From: Ottelia alismoides | Taxonomy: Eukaryota > Streptophyta > Magnoliopsida > Alismatales > Hydrocharitaceae | Direction of reading: 5' to 3' | Length of the DNA stretch: 64,000 bases | Assembly: GCA_037367405.1 (NCBI GenBank) | Contig: JAZKJV010000086.1 | Location: forward strand, 1,473,001-1,537,000 | Shown: piece after piece, positions 9,435-21,250 of the stretch | How the letters are laid out: every line of letters begins with the position of its first letter | How positions within the stretch are numbered: the first letter of the stretch is position 1 | Position numbers and translations under genes: made by a program | Notes under the pieces: model-generated | What the model saw: the letters and a program-made list of their open reading frames with translations, nothing else | The model's database searches: none | What the model was told of the DNA's origin: nothing

Positions 9435-11901
9435 ATGGTATGTAGGATGTCTCGAGAAGTTTGTTGTTTCTGTCACTGTGGGGGTACAATATCGAAGACT
9501 AGTAAAGACGTGACCTATGTAGGAGGTCGTATGAAAACCATCAAAATTGGTCATGAAATGTCATTTTCGGGACTGATTCAGCACATTAAGTCCGCCTTCA
9601 GGTTGGATTTATCTCAAGGACTTGAGTTACAGGTCTTTCATAAAATGTCCCAAGATGGAGCAAGTTTTTATATTGGGTGTGTCGAGTATGACAATGATGT
9701 CCGAGAGATTGTCGAATATGCTGAGGAGATGGGTGTTGCATATCGGCCCGTGATATTTACAGTCGTTGTCTTTATACCCAGATCTGGACCTCAAGTTTCT
9801 GTACTACAAGGTGGATCCATACCTCCAGTTTCTGCTCCCGTGGTAGACATGGATCCTTTTAATGATCCGGAACTGGACAGGTTAATGGAACCCTCACCAC
9901 AGAATACGGATGATGAGATGGAAAATGATAACAATGAGGAGGAGGATCATCATGTTAGAACCCGTATCGTGTCTGACATTCCATTTTTGAACATGAGAGG
10001 TGGTGATGGCTATATTCTGAATGGTGAAGATTGCATGAATTGTGATGATGGGATTAATCTGAGCAACGAGTTGAAAAATGGCATGCTTTTCAAATGCAAA
10101 GCCGATTTGGTGTACGTCGTGAAGGTTTTCCACATTAAACGTCATTACAATTTCACGGTACTGGAATCATATAAGAAGGTGTGGGATATACACTGCAGCG
10201 AACGGGCTAGAGGTTGTTCATGGAGATTGTGTGGTCATCGTAGACCAATAGATCGATAGTTTGTTGTCTCAATAGTTGAGAAGCCGCATACTTGCTTGAA
10301 TCGTGCTGTTAATCAAGACCATCCTCAGCTGGATTGCAACTTCATGGCACTCAGATTCCTGAATCAAATTAAAATATCTCCATCAGTCAAGGTTTCTTTT
10401 CTTCAGACATCAATTCAAGATGATTTTGGCTTCCATGTGAGTAGAAGAAGGGTTTGGGATGCAAGAAGGAAAGGCATTGAGATGGTATACGGCGATTGGA
10501 AGAAATCTTACAATGAACTTCCCTATCTTTTTAGGAACTTTGAGCAGGCTATTCCTGGTTCGGTTACAGATATTGACACAACAACAGTGAACCAAGGGGA
10601 GCTATTTGAGAGGGCCTTCTGGGCATTTGGTCCTTGTATTGAGGCATTTAGACACTGCAGGCCCATTGTTAGTGTGGATGGTACACACATGTATGGAAGA
10701 TATAAGCAGAAGATCCTTATTGCTTGCTCAAGCGATGCAGCTAAACACATTTTACCGTTAGCTTTTGCTTTTGCCCACGAGGAGGATGGCCCTAGTTGGG
10801 CGTGGTTTCTGGAGAGGCTACGTTTGTATGTTTTCCGTGATCGTGTTGGACCTATTTGTTTGTTATATGACCGTGCTCCTGGGTTACGTGCTGCACTCAG
10901 ATACCCAGAGGTCCACCATACGTACACTGGCACTTTTGTCTCCGACATGTGGGTAGTAATTTCAATGATGCCCACAAAAATCAAACTCTAAAGCGTATGG
11001 TCATGAGGGCGGGAAAAGTCTATTCCCAAGCAAAATGGCAATCTTACATGGATAAGCTGAAGGAATGCGACGAAATGCTGTAAAGTGGTTTAACACACAT
11101 GATTGTCCAAAGGAACGTTGGACAATTGCATTTGATGGTGGCTACAGATTTGGTTACACAACCATAAATTTTTCTGAGAGCTATAATGTCGTTCTTAAGG
11201 ATGCAAGAAGTCTGCCAGTTGCGGCATTAGTGTTAAAGACGTACTACAACTGCATTAGCTACTTCTGTGACCGTCAGGACGAGGCGCGTAATTGTATTTT
11301 ACTGGGTGAGAAATATACCAAATACGCGCATGACATGTTGAAGCGTTGGATCGATAGAAGTAATGGCCATCGTTGTTTTCGCATACAAGGAGCACCCTTG
11401 GACATGTATTAGGTCGTCACAGGACAACGCATGACACAATTCGGCCTAAAAGGTGGAAAGAAAGAAACTGTCTTGGTTAGCGATGCATCGTGTACATGTC
11501 AAAAATGGCAAACTCACAGAATCCCTTGTTCTCATGCATGTGTCATTCTATCTAACTTGAACACAGATGTAGAAGAATATGTTGGCCCATGGTATACTTG
11601 GCAAGCTCAGTCGCACATTTATGAAGGGTTGTTCTACCCCATTGGTGACAGAGACAAGTGGCCCAGTTTCGACCATCCATTAGTTATTCCAGATGATAGC
11701 AGGATAAGGAAAAGGGGACGACCAAAGAGTAAGAGGATTCACAATGAGATGTACATGAGGGAGAATATCGTGCAATCTCAGTGCGGGACTTGTGGCGTTG
11801 AAGGTCATAATAGGCGGAACACCACGCATGGTAGGACGCAAAATACATGTGGTATCTGTGGGGGATTGGGTCATAACAGGAGAAGATGTCCCAACAGATA
11901 G
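9435..11901 (+). pseudogene. MULE transposase, broken by stops and frameshifts
   Basis: DDE-type Mutator transposase. The N-terminal region (9435-10259) has the acidic linker typical of plant MULE proteins and ends at a TAG (10257-10259), after which the same frame resumes. The MULE core shows the first catalytic Asp in IVSVDGTHMYGRYKQK (about 10665-10710) and a second in CLLYDRAPG (about 10858-10884). A frameshift follows near 10920-10940 and another near 11070. After a TAG at 11410-11412 comes the SWIM zinc finger (CTCQKW...IPCSH, 11500-11540). The C-terminal end has a basic KRGRPKSKR stretch and two zinc knuckles; the first has lost its last Cys, the second is intact (CGICGGLGHNRRRC). The stop is at 11899-11901. 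At least two stops and two frameshifts make it inactive. Confidence 0.93.
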
Positions 11902-11987
11902 TATGTGAATGATTTCCTTTAATATATTTTTAAATTATTTAAATCTAAAGTCATTGTTTAGTTATTTCTAATGTTGTTTATGAACAG

Positions 11988-12453
11988 ATGGAGCCGGGCC
12001 CAGTTGACCGTTCTCTTTTACGCCAGCAGAGGGAGCACCGTTCTACTGTTGTTTGGGCAGGGGATGTAAGTACAATTTTTATAAGTTTTCACATAATATT
12101 TCCTTGAATAATTTTCATAATCTATATGTTTACTTTTTTAGGTGACGAGATGCCTACGGTGCCGACGACGGGAGAGCACACTAAGGCATGTCCCCTTGGA
12201 CGAGCACATAGTTGAGCACATTTGCGTAGCGGGTTTTTTGGGCGTATTGCAGATGGATTTCATATCCTTGGACTGGCACCTAATTACAGCTCTGGTTGAG
12301 AGATGGCGTCCCGAGATGCACACATTTCACATGCGCCACGGGGAGATGACAGTTACATTGCAGGATGTCGCGTACATATTCGGGTTGCAGATAGATGGTC
12401 AGGCAGTGATTGGTCCTACTACTTCTCCCAGTTGGGAAGGCTTGTGCTGCTCG
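11988..12453 (+). pseudogene. Plant mobile domain (MAIN-like) gene, truncated by the MULE end
   Basis: Related to the plant mobile domain (PMD, aminotransferase-like) family, which includes the nuclear MAIN/MAIL proteins involved in silencing and meristem maintenance and many transposon-carried copies. Exon 1 (11988-12065, 26 codons) reads MEPGPVDRSLLRQQREH and ends at a GTAAGT donor. A 76-bp intron (12066-12141) ends in TTTTTTAG. Exon 2 is phase 0 and contains LDEHIVEHICVAGFLGV, LDWHLITALVERWRPEMHTF and GEMTVTLQDVAYIFGL, all hallmark PMD blocks. Recognisable protein stops around 12447 where the right TIR begins; the frame then runs through the TIR and out of the element. Only about 130 residues of a domain usually over 300 remain, so this is a truncated cargo gene. 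It lies 86 bp after the transposase stop, same strand. Confidence 0.85.
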
Positions 12454-12569
12454 TACTTAACCAAAGCCGCCTCTTCAGGAGGCGGCTTACCTACGGTACT
12501 TAATAAAAAAAATTTCGACCGTATACAGTTAATATCTTTATCAAATTGCCCCCCACGCGAATTTTCCTC
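12454..12569 (-). repeat. MULE right terminal inverted repeat
   Basis: 116 bp, inverted partner of 8966-9080, followed by the 10-bp duplication TCGGGAGAGG (12570-12579). Confidence 0.95.
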
Positions 12570-12579
12570 TCGGGAGAGG

Positions 12580-13740
12580 GGTATATGAATCCACGTCCGA
12601 ATACATATTAGATACTCAATATACCCTAATAAATAGGAAGGTACTTTAACCAAGATGGCTACCTTCATCAGAGCTCTTTGGCCAGAAACATCGCTATAAC
12701 AATATCGTTCGCTAGAAAAAAAAAATCCCTTGATCGGTCATCTAAGGGCACACTCATGGAAAGGAAGATGAGTCAAGTGCTGTGATGATGCTCGGGTTAA
12801 GCACGACATAACAAACAGTCATTCCAGGCGGGAGAAGATCATGGGAGAACATCCCCCGTATATAATAGATTGTCCTTATTCCTTGATGTTGGGTTGCACG
12901 TTACCTAGATGACACATGGATGGATTTTTATACTTCAGTTAGGTGGTTTTTGGGATCATGCAGGACCCTATACATTTTTATCATGTCATATCTACATTGA
13001 TTTCGAGAACACTGCTTAATGAAAAATCATGAAATTTATACTTCCGTGATGAGGTCGAGAAGGGAAACATTCACATGTGGTCCATTTGGATTCTAAAACA
13101 AAAATTTGAGCAAATTTGATCATTGCCCTGGATATGATCTATCATGATTGGTCGATCATGTTGATAGGCTAATCGATCAAGACAATATGGTTGATCGATG
13201 GGGGTTAATTGATCACATCATATTAGCTGATCAATTAGGGTCGATCGATCAACTATAATAAGTTGATTGATCAACGTTGATCTAATGAACCTGCAACGTT
13301 GATTAGAGGAAAAATTGGAAATGAGATATGAATGGACAAATATAGCGATAAGGAGGGTCCAACCCGTAATTACAAAATAATACCATGCGGTAAGCTTCAC
13401 GAGTGACTATATTATACTGCATACATTTATGGGTCCATGTACCAATTGTAATGCAGTTGCCATCTGGGTGTCTATCTTTACGGTGTCTCGTGGATGTGAA
13501 GTTTTGATTTGACATTATGGTGTTCTTGTGCCATGTGGTAGCTGGAGTAAATGTTACCAAGGAAGAGGACATGCACCCTTCGGACCTCGACCTCGAGTAG
13601 AAATTTAGATGGTCGCAGTCCCAATAATCGTGTTGGTTGGGGAACACATTGCTTGGTACACAAAGGTTCTAGTCTGATGATGTATACCGAAGCGCTAATA
13701 GTATTTCCCATTGTAAGCTAGCCAACTAGCCATTGTTGGT
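12580..13740. other. Unassigned flank with a GATC-rich patch
   Basis: Continues the sequence interrupted by the MULE. At 13130-13290 there is a dense run of TGATCGATCA-like words (GGTCGATCATG, TGATCGATGG, GGTCGATCGATCAAC), a signature shared with LTR-like sequence at 19880-20250 and 41690-41910. A minus-strand open stretch of about 115 codons (13647-13303) has no recognisable family. No promoter or RNA gene was seen. Confidence 0.4.
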
Positions 13741-13761
13741 AGTCTGCAATACGTTTTTCAT

Positions 13762-13995
13762 CACTACAACAAAATCCAATTAGGACGACAGACTTGTGGT
13801 GACGGAAAAGTGGTTTGTGGCGACGGAAAACACTATGACGACAGCTAAAGTACCGCCCTAAATCCGTCTCCAAAACTCGCGTCGCTACAGACTATAGCGA
13901 CATTGATTCTCTCGTAAAATAATTTACGACAGACATTTCCGTCACCAGAATTAATAAAAATGGGCTTTGTGGCGACTAATTATTCTGTCACCACA
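13762..13995. mobile_element. CACTA (En/Spm) element terminus
   Basis: Starts CACTACAACAAAATCC, the canonical CACTA terminus, and is followed by repeated subterminal words in both orientations (GGTGACGGAAAAG, GGCGACGGAAAAC, CCGTCACCA, CTGTCACCACAACC). Only this end was found; no TTTTGTTGTAGTG partner is visible in the window. Whether the gene to the right belongs to this transposon or is older host sequence is unresolved. Confidence 0.75.
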
Positions 13996-14215
13996 ACCAA
14001 TTATACCAAAATTACTTCCCATGTTCTTCCATACAGTTCTCATATTATTGCCAAATGCTACATTAAATAAAGCTCGTAAACAATGAAACCAATCATAATT
14101 CATAACCAATCATAAAGACTACTAAAACTAACGTGTTACTAAGTACACAAACAATCAATTTGCATATATATATAACATTATCCTTTACATGTCATAAAGT
14201 CATAAGTATATATAG

Positions 14216-17200
14216 TTACAAGAGATGACTACTGTTTGTGACATCTAAAACATCTTTACTTTCCCTCTCCATAAACATATTATGCGTGTACTGGAGATCT
14301 TTTGAGCAGACCGCAATAATCTTGTCATACTTTCTCCTTAATTGACAAGGACATGAGGTCTATCTCTTCGGCCCTAAGAAAACAGCCAGAATAAACCAGT
14401 TATTGTTAGAACTGTGTTACTTAAAGATCTCTACACTATAAAAAAATGCACCTCGACATCAGCCAATTGTTTAAGTACATTCCTAGAATCGATCCTCTCA
14501 ATAGGAATCCAATCCCAAGCATTGAAACGGTGAGCTTATACCTTCAAAACAAAATAGTGGTATCACTGAAAAAAATCTATTTTTTGCAGAATAAGTACAA
14601 TGTATTTACCATGAATCAATAGATATTGAGATAAAAATTGAAATACAGTTAGGTTGAAATTAGACGCAGATAAGATTAATATCCTGTGTATTTCTCCATG
14701 TTCTCCTTGCCCTTCTTCCTGTACGAAGCTCGAGAGAGATTACTCAAAAGCATAGACATTAATCTTTTCATTCACCTTCCCAAACATAAAATACTCAAAA
14801 GCCAGAAACCTGCACGAGTTATCAAAAGGAGTGCGTACGAACAATTTTCTTGTATTAGTCATCTAGAACATAGCAAGAAGAGAGACCTAGTAATCTACCC
14901 AAAGGTATCTGCGACATCACTGCAGATCACATTACGATTGATAGAAGAAGAAATCCACGTCAAGAGACCTAAATCTGACAGATGAATAGAAAATTAGCAG
15001 TATAAGTTACAAAGATAGAAATAATGGCATTTAGCAATCAATTGCCAAAATAATCACCTGAGGCCAGAAATCGTCTGACAGAAAGATATCCAAGATACGA
15101 ACCTCAAACTGCCATTGTGCATTTCCTCCCAATTGCACATCCCACAATTGATCCGGGCAGAAAAATAGAAAGATCCTCCACACTTTCAAGGCACAAGATA
15201 GTGTTGAGATTCACAAGGTGAGGTTCTTCTTCTTCCCCTTCTCCGTCTTTCACCCCACCAAATTTCCCAGAGCCACAAACAAATCCACTATACTGCTAAC
15301 TACAGACAAAAATCCAAAAACAAAACTGTTCCCCTGTTCTTCTTGAGTCTGTAACTTCACTTGGAGAAAGCTGCAGTGCAACATCATCAGCAATGTTGAT
15401 TCTCTAAAAGAGATTGAGTTGTGCATGCTCTTCATGGAGCCAATCTTCTGTTGGGCATTAGCACTTGTACACGAAAGCCCTGAATTCACAACTACAATAG
15501 TCTATGATTACTCACAGTGAGCACACTTATGGGGTTCCGATCCATTATGTTCCTCAAGATCTTGAACTCGACAATGAACCCATGCCTTTTCACTAACAAT
15601 TCAGGACATTGACAGCCATCGTGTTCTTCTACTGCTTCAAGCTATCAAGCTCAATGGTGCTATGAATAAACAGGCAAGAAATTTATAGACCTAGCGTAGA
15701 AAAATTGATCGTCAATTTTGTACGAAATAGACATGTACCAAGGAAAAAATATGTTTACCTTTTTGAAAATCAATAGAGGGATTTGCAGGATTAGTTCTCT
15801 TTATTTCGGACAAAGCTGTCAACCAAGGTAGAACGATCTACAAAACATGGGCAAGGAGCAGATCTGATATTAATTTAACCAAGGAGCAAACTCAAAACCC
15901 TTTTGATCAGGATTAATATCATTGACAATGCATATCCCCAACAAAGCTTGTGCTCCATAGTATGTTTCTGTTATTGACCTCCTAACAGCATACTAGACGT
16001 TTACACATGAATACACACAAACACACATACTCACATATACAAATACTCACAAACGAAGATACATTCACACTCTCATAGATACATGTACACATAAACATAC
16101 ACCTATACATATTCAAACATAACACAAATTTACATATGCACACAACATGACTAACATTCTCAAAAATAAACTCACATGTACACACATTCACACAAATACA
16201 AATTTACAAATGTACATAATATCACATAAATATTCATGCATACATTTACACATGCAAATCACACATACAAACACAAATTCGCACACGTTCATGCACACAT
16301 ACATGCAACACATCTTGGACGCATTCAAACAAACACATTCTCACACATATATAGTGAATATTTGGTGATGCATGTGTGTGTGTACATTCAACGATCAAAC
16401 ATGAGCGGTAAGTGCTAAAAATCAGATCTATAATCATGTGTATTCGATGACTAAACAATTATTGTATGATTACATAGTGACTTGTCAACTGAGCGAACTA
16501 AAAAAACATACATCATATAACTTCCGCATTAGTGAGTGTCATTTTTAATTAAAACCCAAATGATGGGAAAAAGGAATTCCAAAATAGTCAAAATTAAACT
16601 GCAAATGTTGAATAGCATAAGGAAAAGACCTTAATGTCAAGCTGAACTGGGACTACATGCCGTATTATTACAGGAGTATGCTATCTGTTTAAGGTTGAGA
16701 AACGAAACAAAATATCCTGATTTATGAAATATCAAGAGCAAATGGCAAAAGAATAACACTAGAACAAATAGGAAATCCTACCTGAAATGGAAAACCTTTG
16801 TACTCAGGTTCCACCATGAAGTTAGTGACATAGCTATCCACGCCTCTCATGTTTTTTATATGCCCAAGACAAGAACTGGCATGTCCTACAACATGAAACA
16901 TAAACTTTCAAATTGTGATATGATCATATTTGAAGGTTTAAATTAACTTTTGCAATTGACAATGAAATTTGTGTTCCATAACAATTTAATCATCGGAAGA
17001 AATTGTAGCAAGTAAAAGATTAAAATCCAACAAGGACAACTAACTCCAACGTTAAAATATGGAAAGGAAGAATGATACTAATTTAATAAAAATGGACGAG
17101 GACAATTGTGCGATAATTGAGAACTAATAATGAGTTTATTACAAATCACGACATGGCACAATTTTGTAGGAGCATATATCGTGAGGATTGTCCTGATAAT

Positions 17201-18947
17201 TTTTGTCCTTAAGAATCTGTCTTACAAATGGAAGTATTAACAAAAATCCTGAGTGAAGTAAAGATGCCTTCATGGTCCTCCTGTAATATGACGTATGTCT
17301 TGATGTAACTGGCATTAATTTAAGAAGTTGCATGTAGATTAATGTTTAGCTATCCAAGAACTTGTCAACATATAAAATAAGCCTCTTCTTAAAGCCTCAT
17401 GTCAATATAAATAAGTTTGTTTATATGTATCGAGAACAATTCTACAACTATTTCAGTGTATAAAGAACATATTCACTTTTAGAAATCATTAAGTTCCAGA
17501 TTCACTTTTAGAAATCATAATGTTCTTCTAAACCTTGTTTTTACTGAAAAGTGCATATTTGATCACGTGGTTTACAACTAAAATCAGATAAGTAACTGCC
17601 AATAGAAAAATGAGAGCTAATATAAAAACACTGATGCACATCAGGAAAGAAAGTTGACAATACTCAACCATGGCATGTGAGAAAAGTATAGAATGTGTTT
17701 GTTGTCTAAAATAAATGTCGACATAAACCTATATCGTGATATCTTGACCCCCTTAAACTCCAAGTATACATCAATGAATTGGAAATGAGAGTTTGCTTCC
17801 ATTTTGCAAGGATAGATATGATCCAAATAAAATCAACAATCTCCACTAATAAAAAATAAGGGTTTTATCAGTTATGCCCCTCTGAGATAATGCAATATCA
17901 GTTATGCCCCTCCCTTTTTTGTAATATCAATTGTGCCCCTGTCTTCTTGTAAAATTCACAGTTCTGCACTTCTGTTAAGGTAAAGTAGGGGTATAAATGA
18001 TATTATAAAAGGGCAGAAATGTGAATTTCGCAAGAAAGTAGAGGCATAATTGACATTCCAAAAAAGAGATGGGCATAATTGATATTGCAATATCTCATAG
18101 GGGTACAACTGATAAAAAGCCCAAAAAATAAAACTAAAAACGAGGGAATAAAACATGCAGTATGTTTCCTGTCGTTACATGTGTACAACATAGGTCCGAG
18201 AAAGTAAGATTTCCCAATAAACTATTTCTTCGGTAAGTGATATATGTGGAACTGATAGACTTGTCCACATCACCTTATGGTATGATATATCATTGAAAAT
18301 TTCTCAATTATGGAAATTTATACCTAGAAACAACATAACACAAAGAGCATATATAACAGGTTTCTACAATTTCTCAAGTACATCATTTGCAGATTTGGAA
18401 CATTAACACATGTTCAAAACAGTTTATTGCAATAGACAACCGAGACGATGAAAAGAGAATCTGTAAAATCCCCAAAGCTCGCAGGAAAAAATCTTATGAT
18501 TTATCATAAAAGACATGCATAAATGATAATGATGATCAATCCACAAAAATAAAAAAAATAGAGCAAAGCCCTGATATCTAACAAACCCCCTAAAAATCAA
18601 CAATGACGGAATGCCATCACTTACCGCCCACATCCATTTCGCGCCACCGTCATGATCCGTCCACAGCCTATTGCCGTTGCAACTTGGTCATCGCCCATCG
18701 CCTTAAGCCTTAGTTAGAGAATCACCTTCCATAGACGAAAATAGGAAATTTACCTTCCTCCCGGAAGAGCTTCCACCACATCCCGTTTCAACCCCGCCGC
18801 AGGTGTAGGCGGGGTAGCGGAGGGTGCAATGGGACTGTCGCGTAGGGCGTGGGACGGTCGCGGTTGGCGGAGTTCGTCTCCGGTGACTGGTCGTTGAGAG
18901 AAGGGAAGGTCGCCTCCGCCGTCAACGATGCCACCAAGCTCTCCCAT
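14216..18947 (-). CDS. Candidate spliced gene of unknown function (several in-phase exons)
   Basis: Minus-strand exons with canonical splice sites are visible. Four consecutive ones agree in phase: 16885-16782 (CLGHIKNMRGVDSYVTNFMV..GFPFQ), 15837-15759 (IVLPWLTALSEIKRTNPANP), 15631-15516 (CQCPELLVKRHGFIVEFKIL..ISVLT) and 15447-15361 (KIGSMKSMHNSISF..SFLQ). Other likely exons are 17280-17226, one ending 15058, a last exon near 14337-14216 (RKYDKIIAVCSKDLQ, ending TAA), and 5' exons ending 18754 and 18625. The proposed ATG at 18947 follows a TATA box and telo-box but its frame hits a stop just past the donor, so the 5' end is uncertain. I do not recognise the protein family; it may be a host gene, a decaying one, or a CACTA-carried gene, since a CACTA end lies 220 bp past the stop. 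Introns carry a microsatellite (16003-16360) and a MITE (17859-18123). Confidence 0.45.
16003..16360. repeat. CA/ATAC-rich low-complexity tract
   Basis: About 350 bp of interrupted ACACAT, ACATAC and CACAAA words. It lies in a putative intron of the minus-strand candidate gene. Open stretches on both strands (Thr/His/Cys/Val-rich) are composition artefacts. Confidence 0.8.
17859..18123. mobile_element. Fold-back MITE
   Basis: The whole unit is a long imperfect inverted repeat: the left arm starts AGGGTTTTATCAGTTATGCC and the right arm, inverted, starts GGGCTTTTTATCAGTTGTAC. Arms are about 125 bp with repeated TTATGCCCCT words. The flanks carry AAAAAATA on both sides (17851-17858, 18124-18131), a possible 8-bp target duplication, although the sequence is low complexity. 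Confidence 0.75.
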
Positions 18948-19035
18948 TGTGGAGATGTCGTTGAGAGATTAGGGGTTTCTAGGATTTGTACGAGAGAAAT
19001 GAAAAGATATGGAGCAAAATGACGGCCGAGCATCA

Positions 19036-19069
19036 CCTTTTATAGGATTCTGTGAAATGGTTAGGGTTT
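19036..19069 (-). promoter_or_regulatory. Candidate core promoter of the minus-strand gene
   Basis: On the minus strand: AAACCCTAA (telo-box, 19069-19061), then the TATA box CCTATAAAAGG (19046-19036), then about 90 bp of C/T-rich leader with AAACCCCTAA before ATG at 18947. Telo-boxes near the start site are frequent in plant housekeeping genes. No transcript evidence is available. Confidence 0.5.
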
Positions 19070-19880
19070 TCTACAAATGAGTCATGACTCCGTGTAGAGT
19101 GAGTGACCCATTCCTCCATTTAATATGGTGTAAAGTTGACAATTCTTAATTAATTGTCATTCATTTACTTTAATTTATTCTCCTTTTCCTTTTGTAGTCT
19201 CTGCACGGGGTAGCTTTATATTCATGCCATTTAATATAACTTTTTTTTAAATGTGTGATTTATCTTTGAAATTTGCACCAACATTTAATGCGACCTTTGA
19301 GAATCTTACTTTTGTATATTGAAAATTGTGACAATTAAATATATTTATTGTCACAATACGTTTGCAGTCTTTGAAATTTTGACCTTAATATTTTTGCAGT
19401 CTGCAATACGTTTTTCATGCATGCATAAATTTAGCATTTAGACGTTGGCCATACTAATTAGTATTTCGAGTAATTGCATTATGAGGAGAGTTACGAGATA
19501 TGTGGTTAATGAAGAGAGAGAGTGTGTATCGGTTCTTCAGACTACTTACATAATATGATGGTCTGAAAGCTAAACCCCAAGTTTATATTGAGATGATTGT
19601 TAGAATCTTATTTACTCTTGTTTTAAAGATGCCACACACATTAGTTCTACTTGTATCCGTGTGCTATTTTTGCAGGATCTTTCGACAAAGTTCAAGACCT
19701 CAAAAGAAGCTCTTCAAAAGTTTTCTTTCATTCTATGTGTTGGTCTCAAGTTTCAAGCTCTATAGTTATTGTGTAATATCAGTTGTACTCTAAATAGTAT
19801 TTAGTTATTGTATCTTTGATGATCTATACAAGAGTCGGTATTGCTACCAGTCAAATCAAGCTTATGCAATAACGTCAACT
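19070..19880. other. Spacer with the second copy of a 21-bp repeat
   Basis: AT-rich, no gene seen. The 21-mer starting AGTCTGCAATACGTTTTTCA occurs at 19398-19418 and also at 13741-13761. Related partial words (CAATACGTTTGCAGTC) lie just upstream near 19355-19372, so some local duplication has occurred here too. Confidence 0.5.
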
Positions 19881-21250
19881 TCAAGTCAACCTTCAATCGA
19901 TCGCCCATTGCAAATTTTGTTGATCTATCATTGTATGATCACTCATTGTCCTAGACCCGATCGATCATGTGTAGCTTGCTAAAGAAAACATTGGACAGTT
20001 TGATCACTCCATATATCATGATCGATAAGATGGTATGATCGATAATATTTATTTCTTGATCGGTCATTATTTAAAGATTTTCTATCCCTGGTCATTTTTG
20101 ATTTATTGATCAGTAGAATACTTTTTATTATCGCTCATTTATTTGAATTTTGAATTCTGTAACTGACCCTTAGATCGATCACGGGTCATTGGGCAATCGA
20201 TCATTTAAGCATTGATCCATCATTGATTTCGGTCGATCGATCTCCATATTTGAAGCTTTTTGTTTTTGGCTCCTAGCGTTTACATGCTACATTTAATGTA
20301 AAAATAGGATCATGCCTCCTCATTTCAACTTACAACTCATTCGAGTATCTCTCTCTCTTATTATTGAGTGTTCATATTTTCAAGAGAGAAGAATTACAAG
20401 CTAAAAGCTAGTCTTGATTTGTAGAAAGCTCCTTAGTTCTCTACGTGAAGCTATTTAGAGATACATCTGTTTGAATCAAGTATTTGTTATATCTTGTTGA
20501 AATAATCTATTTGTTAATCATGATTATTGTGATTTGACTTTTATAATTGATATTATCTTGCTAGCTCTGATAATTGTTTTATATTGTTCAGCTGACATTG
20601 TTTTACAGATATTCTCGGAGTTCTCTCTACAGGAAGCTCGAGGTGAAGGCCCAAGCAGTGTAGCAACTAGCTCAGTTGCAGTATGTAACTTTAGTGTTCA
20701 GATCCAAAGTCGCGACTCTGGTATGTGATCCAAAATTTTAAGATATGTGTTTGTAATCGGTTGAGATATACATCTAAATATCTCGGTATATAGTAGAAAA
20801 GTTGATTGGGTCGGCTAACTGGAAATGCTAAGTTAGGAAAGCTTGGGTCACGATTTTTACCTGCTTGAGTTTCCACATAAACATATTGTGCGTCTTGACT
20901 GTTGGTTTACTATTTTAGGATGGATTTCATTTATTGTCATCTACTTCAGCAAAGAAGTCTTTTTCTGCCATACCCATCTCCCTTCTTCCATAGATTGTAT
21001 TCGATCCGCAAGCTCTATCAAGTGGTATGAGATTGAGTTTCCTGATTCGGAGTAAAGCATCGATCTAATATATGATGGCAACTACAAGCAATTTCGATGG
21101 CATCAATTACAAAAGCTAATCCACAACACGTCCTCCCTACTTAAATGGTACCAACTACATGATCTAGAAAAAGGAAATGTCTATCTTCTTGCAAGCATAC
21201 AATTTTGTAGTCTAGAACATGGTCTAAAAAGTGTCTTCCCCGCACTGTTT
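19880..21250 (+). mobile_element. Copia-type LTR (GATC-rich), primer site and gag start
   Basis: An LTR-like region whose upstream half is full of GATCGATC words (for example CAATCGATCGCCC, GACCCGATCGATCATG). It ends near 21019 at ...CTCTATCA. AGTGGTATGAGATTG at 21021-21035 looks like a decayed copia primer binding site. ATG at 21075 begins a gag-like reading (MATTSNFDGINY) and, after a stop, PPYLNGTNYM, which is lost after about 21250. The left edge is not defined. The LTR resembles 41690-43520. Confidence 0.6.

Larger units (their letters stand above)
8966..12569 (+). mobile_element. MULE (Mutator-like element) with transposase and mobile-domain gene
   Basis: A 3604-bp DNA transposon. The terminal inverted repeats (8966-9080 and 12454-12569) start GAGGAAAATTC on both ends and stay alignable for about 115 bp. 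The flanks carry a perfect 10-bp direct repeat TCGGGAGAGG (8956-8965 and 12570-12579), within the 8-11 bp range known for Mutator elements. Inside are a degraded MULE transposase and a two-exon plant mobile domain fragment, both on the plus strand. Long TIRs plus long target duplication plus MULE transposase make the class certain. Confidence 0.96.

Noticed and set aside
16003..16460. His/Thr-rich and Cys/Val-rich open frames
   Set aside because: CA-repeat artefacts.
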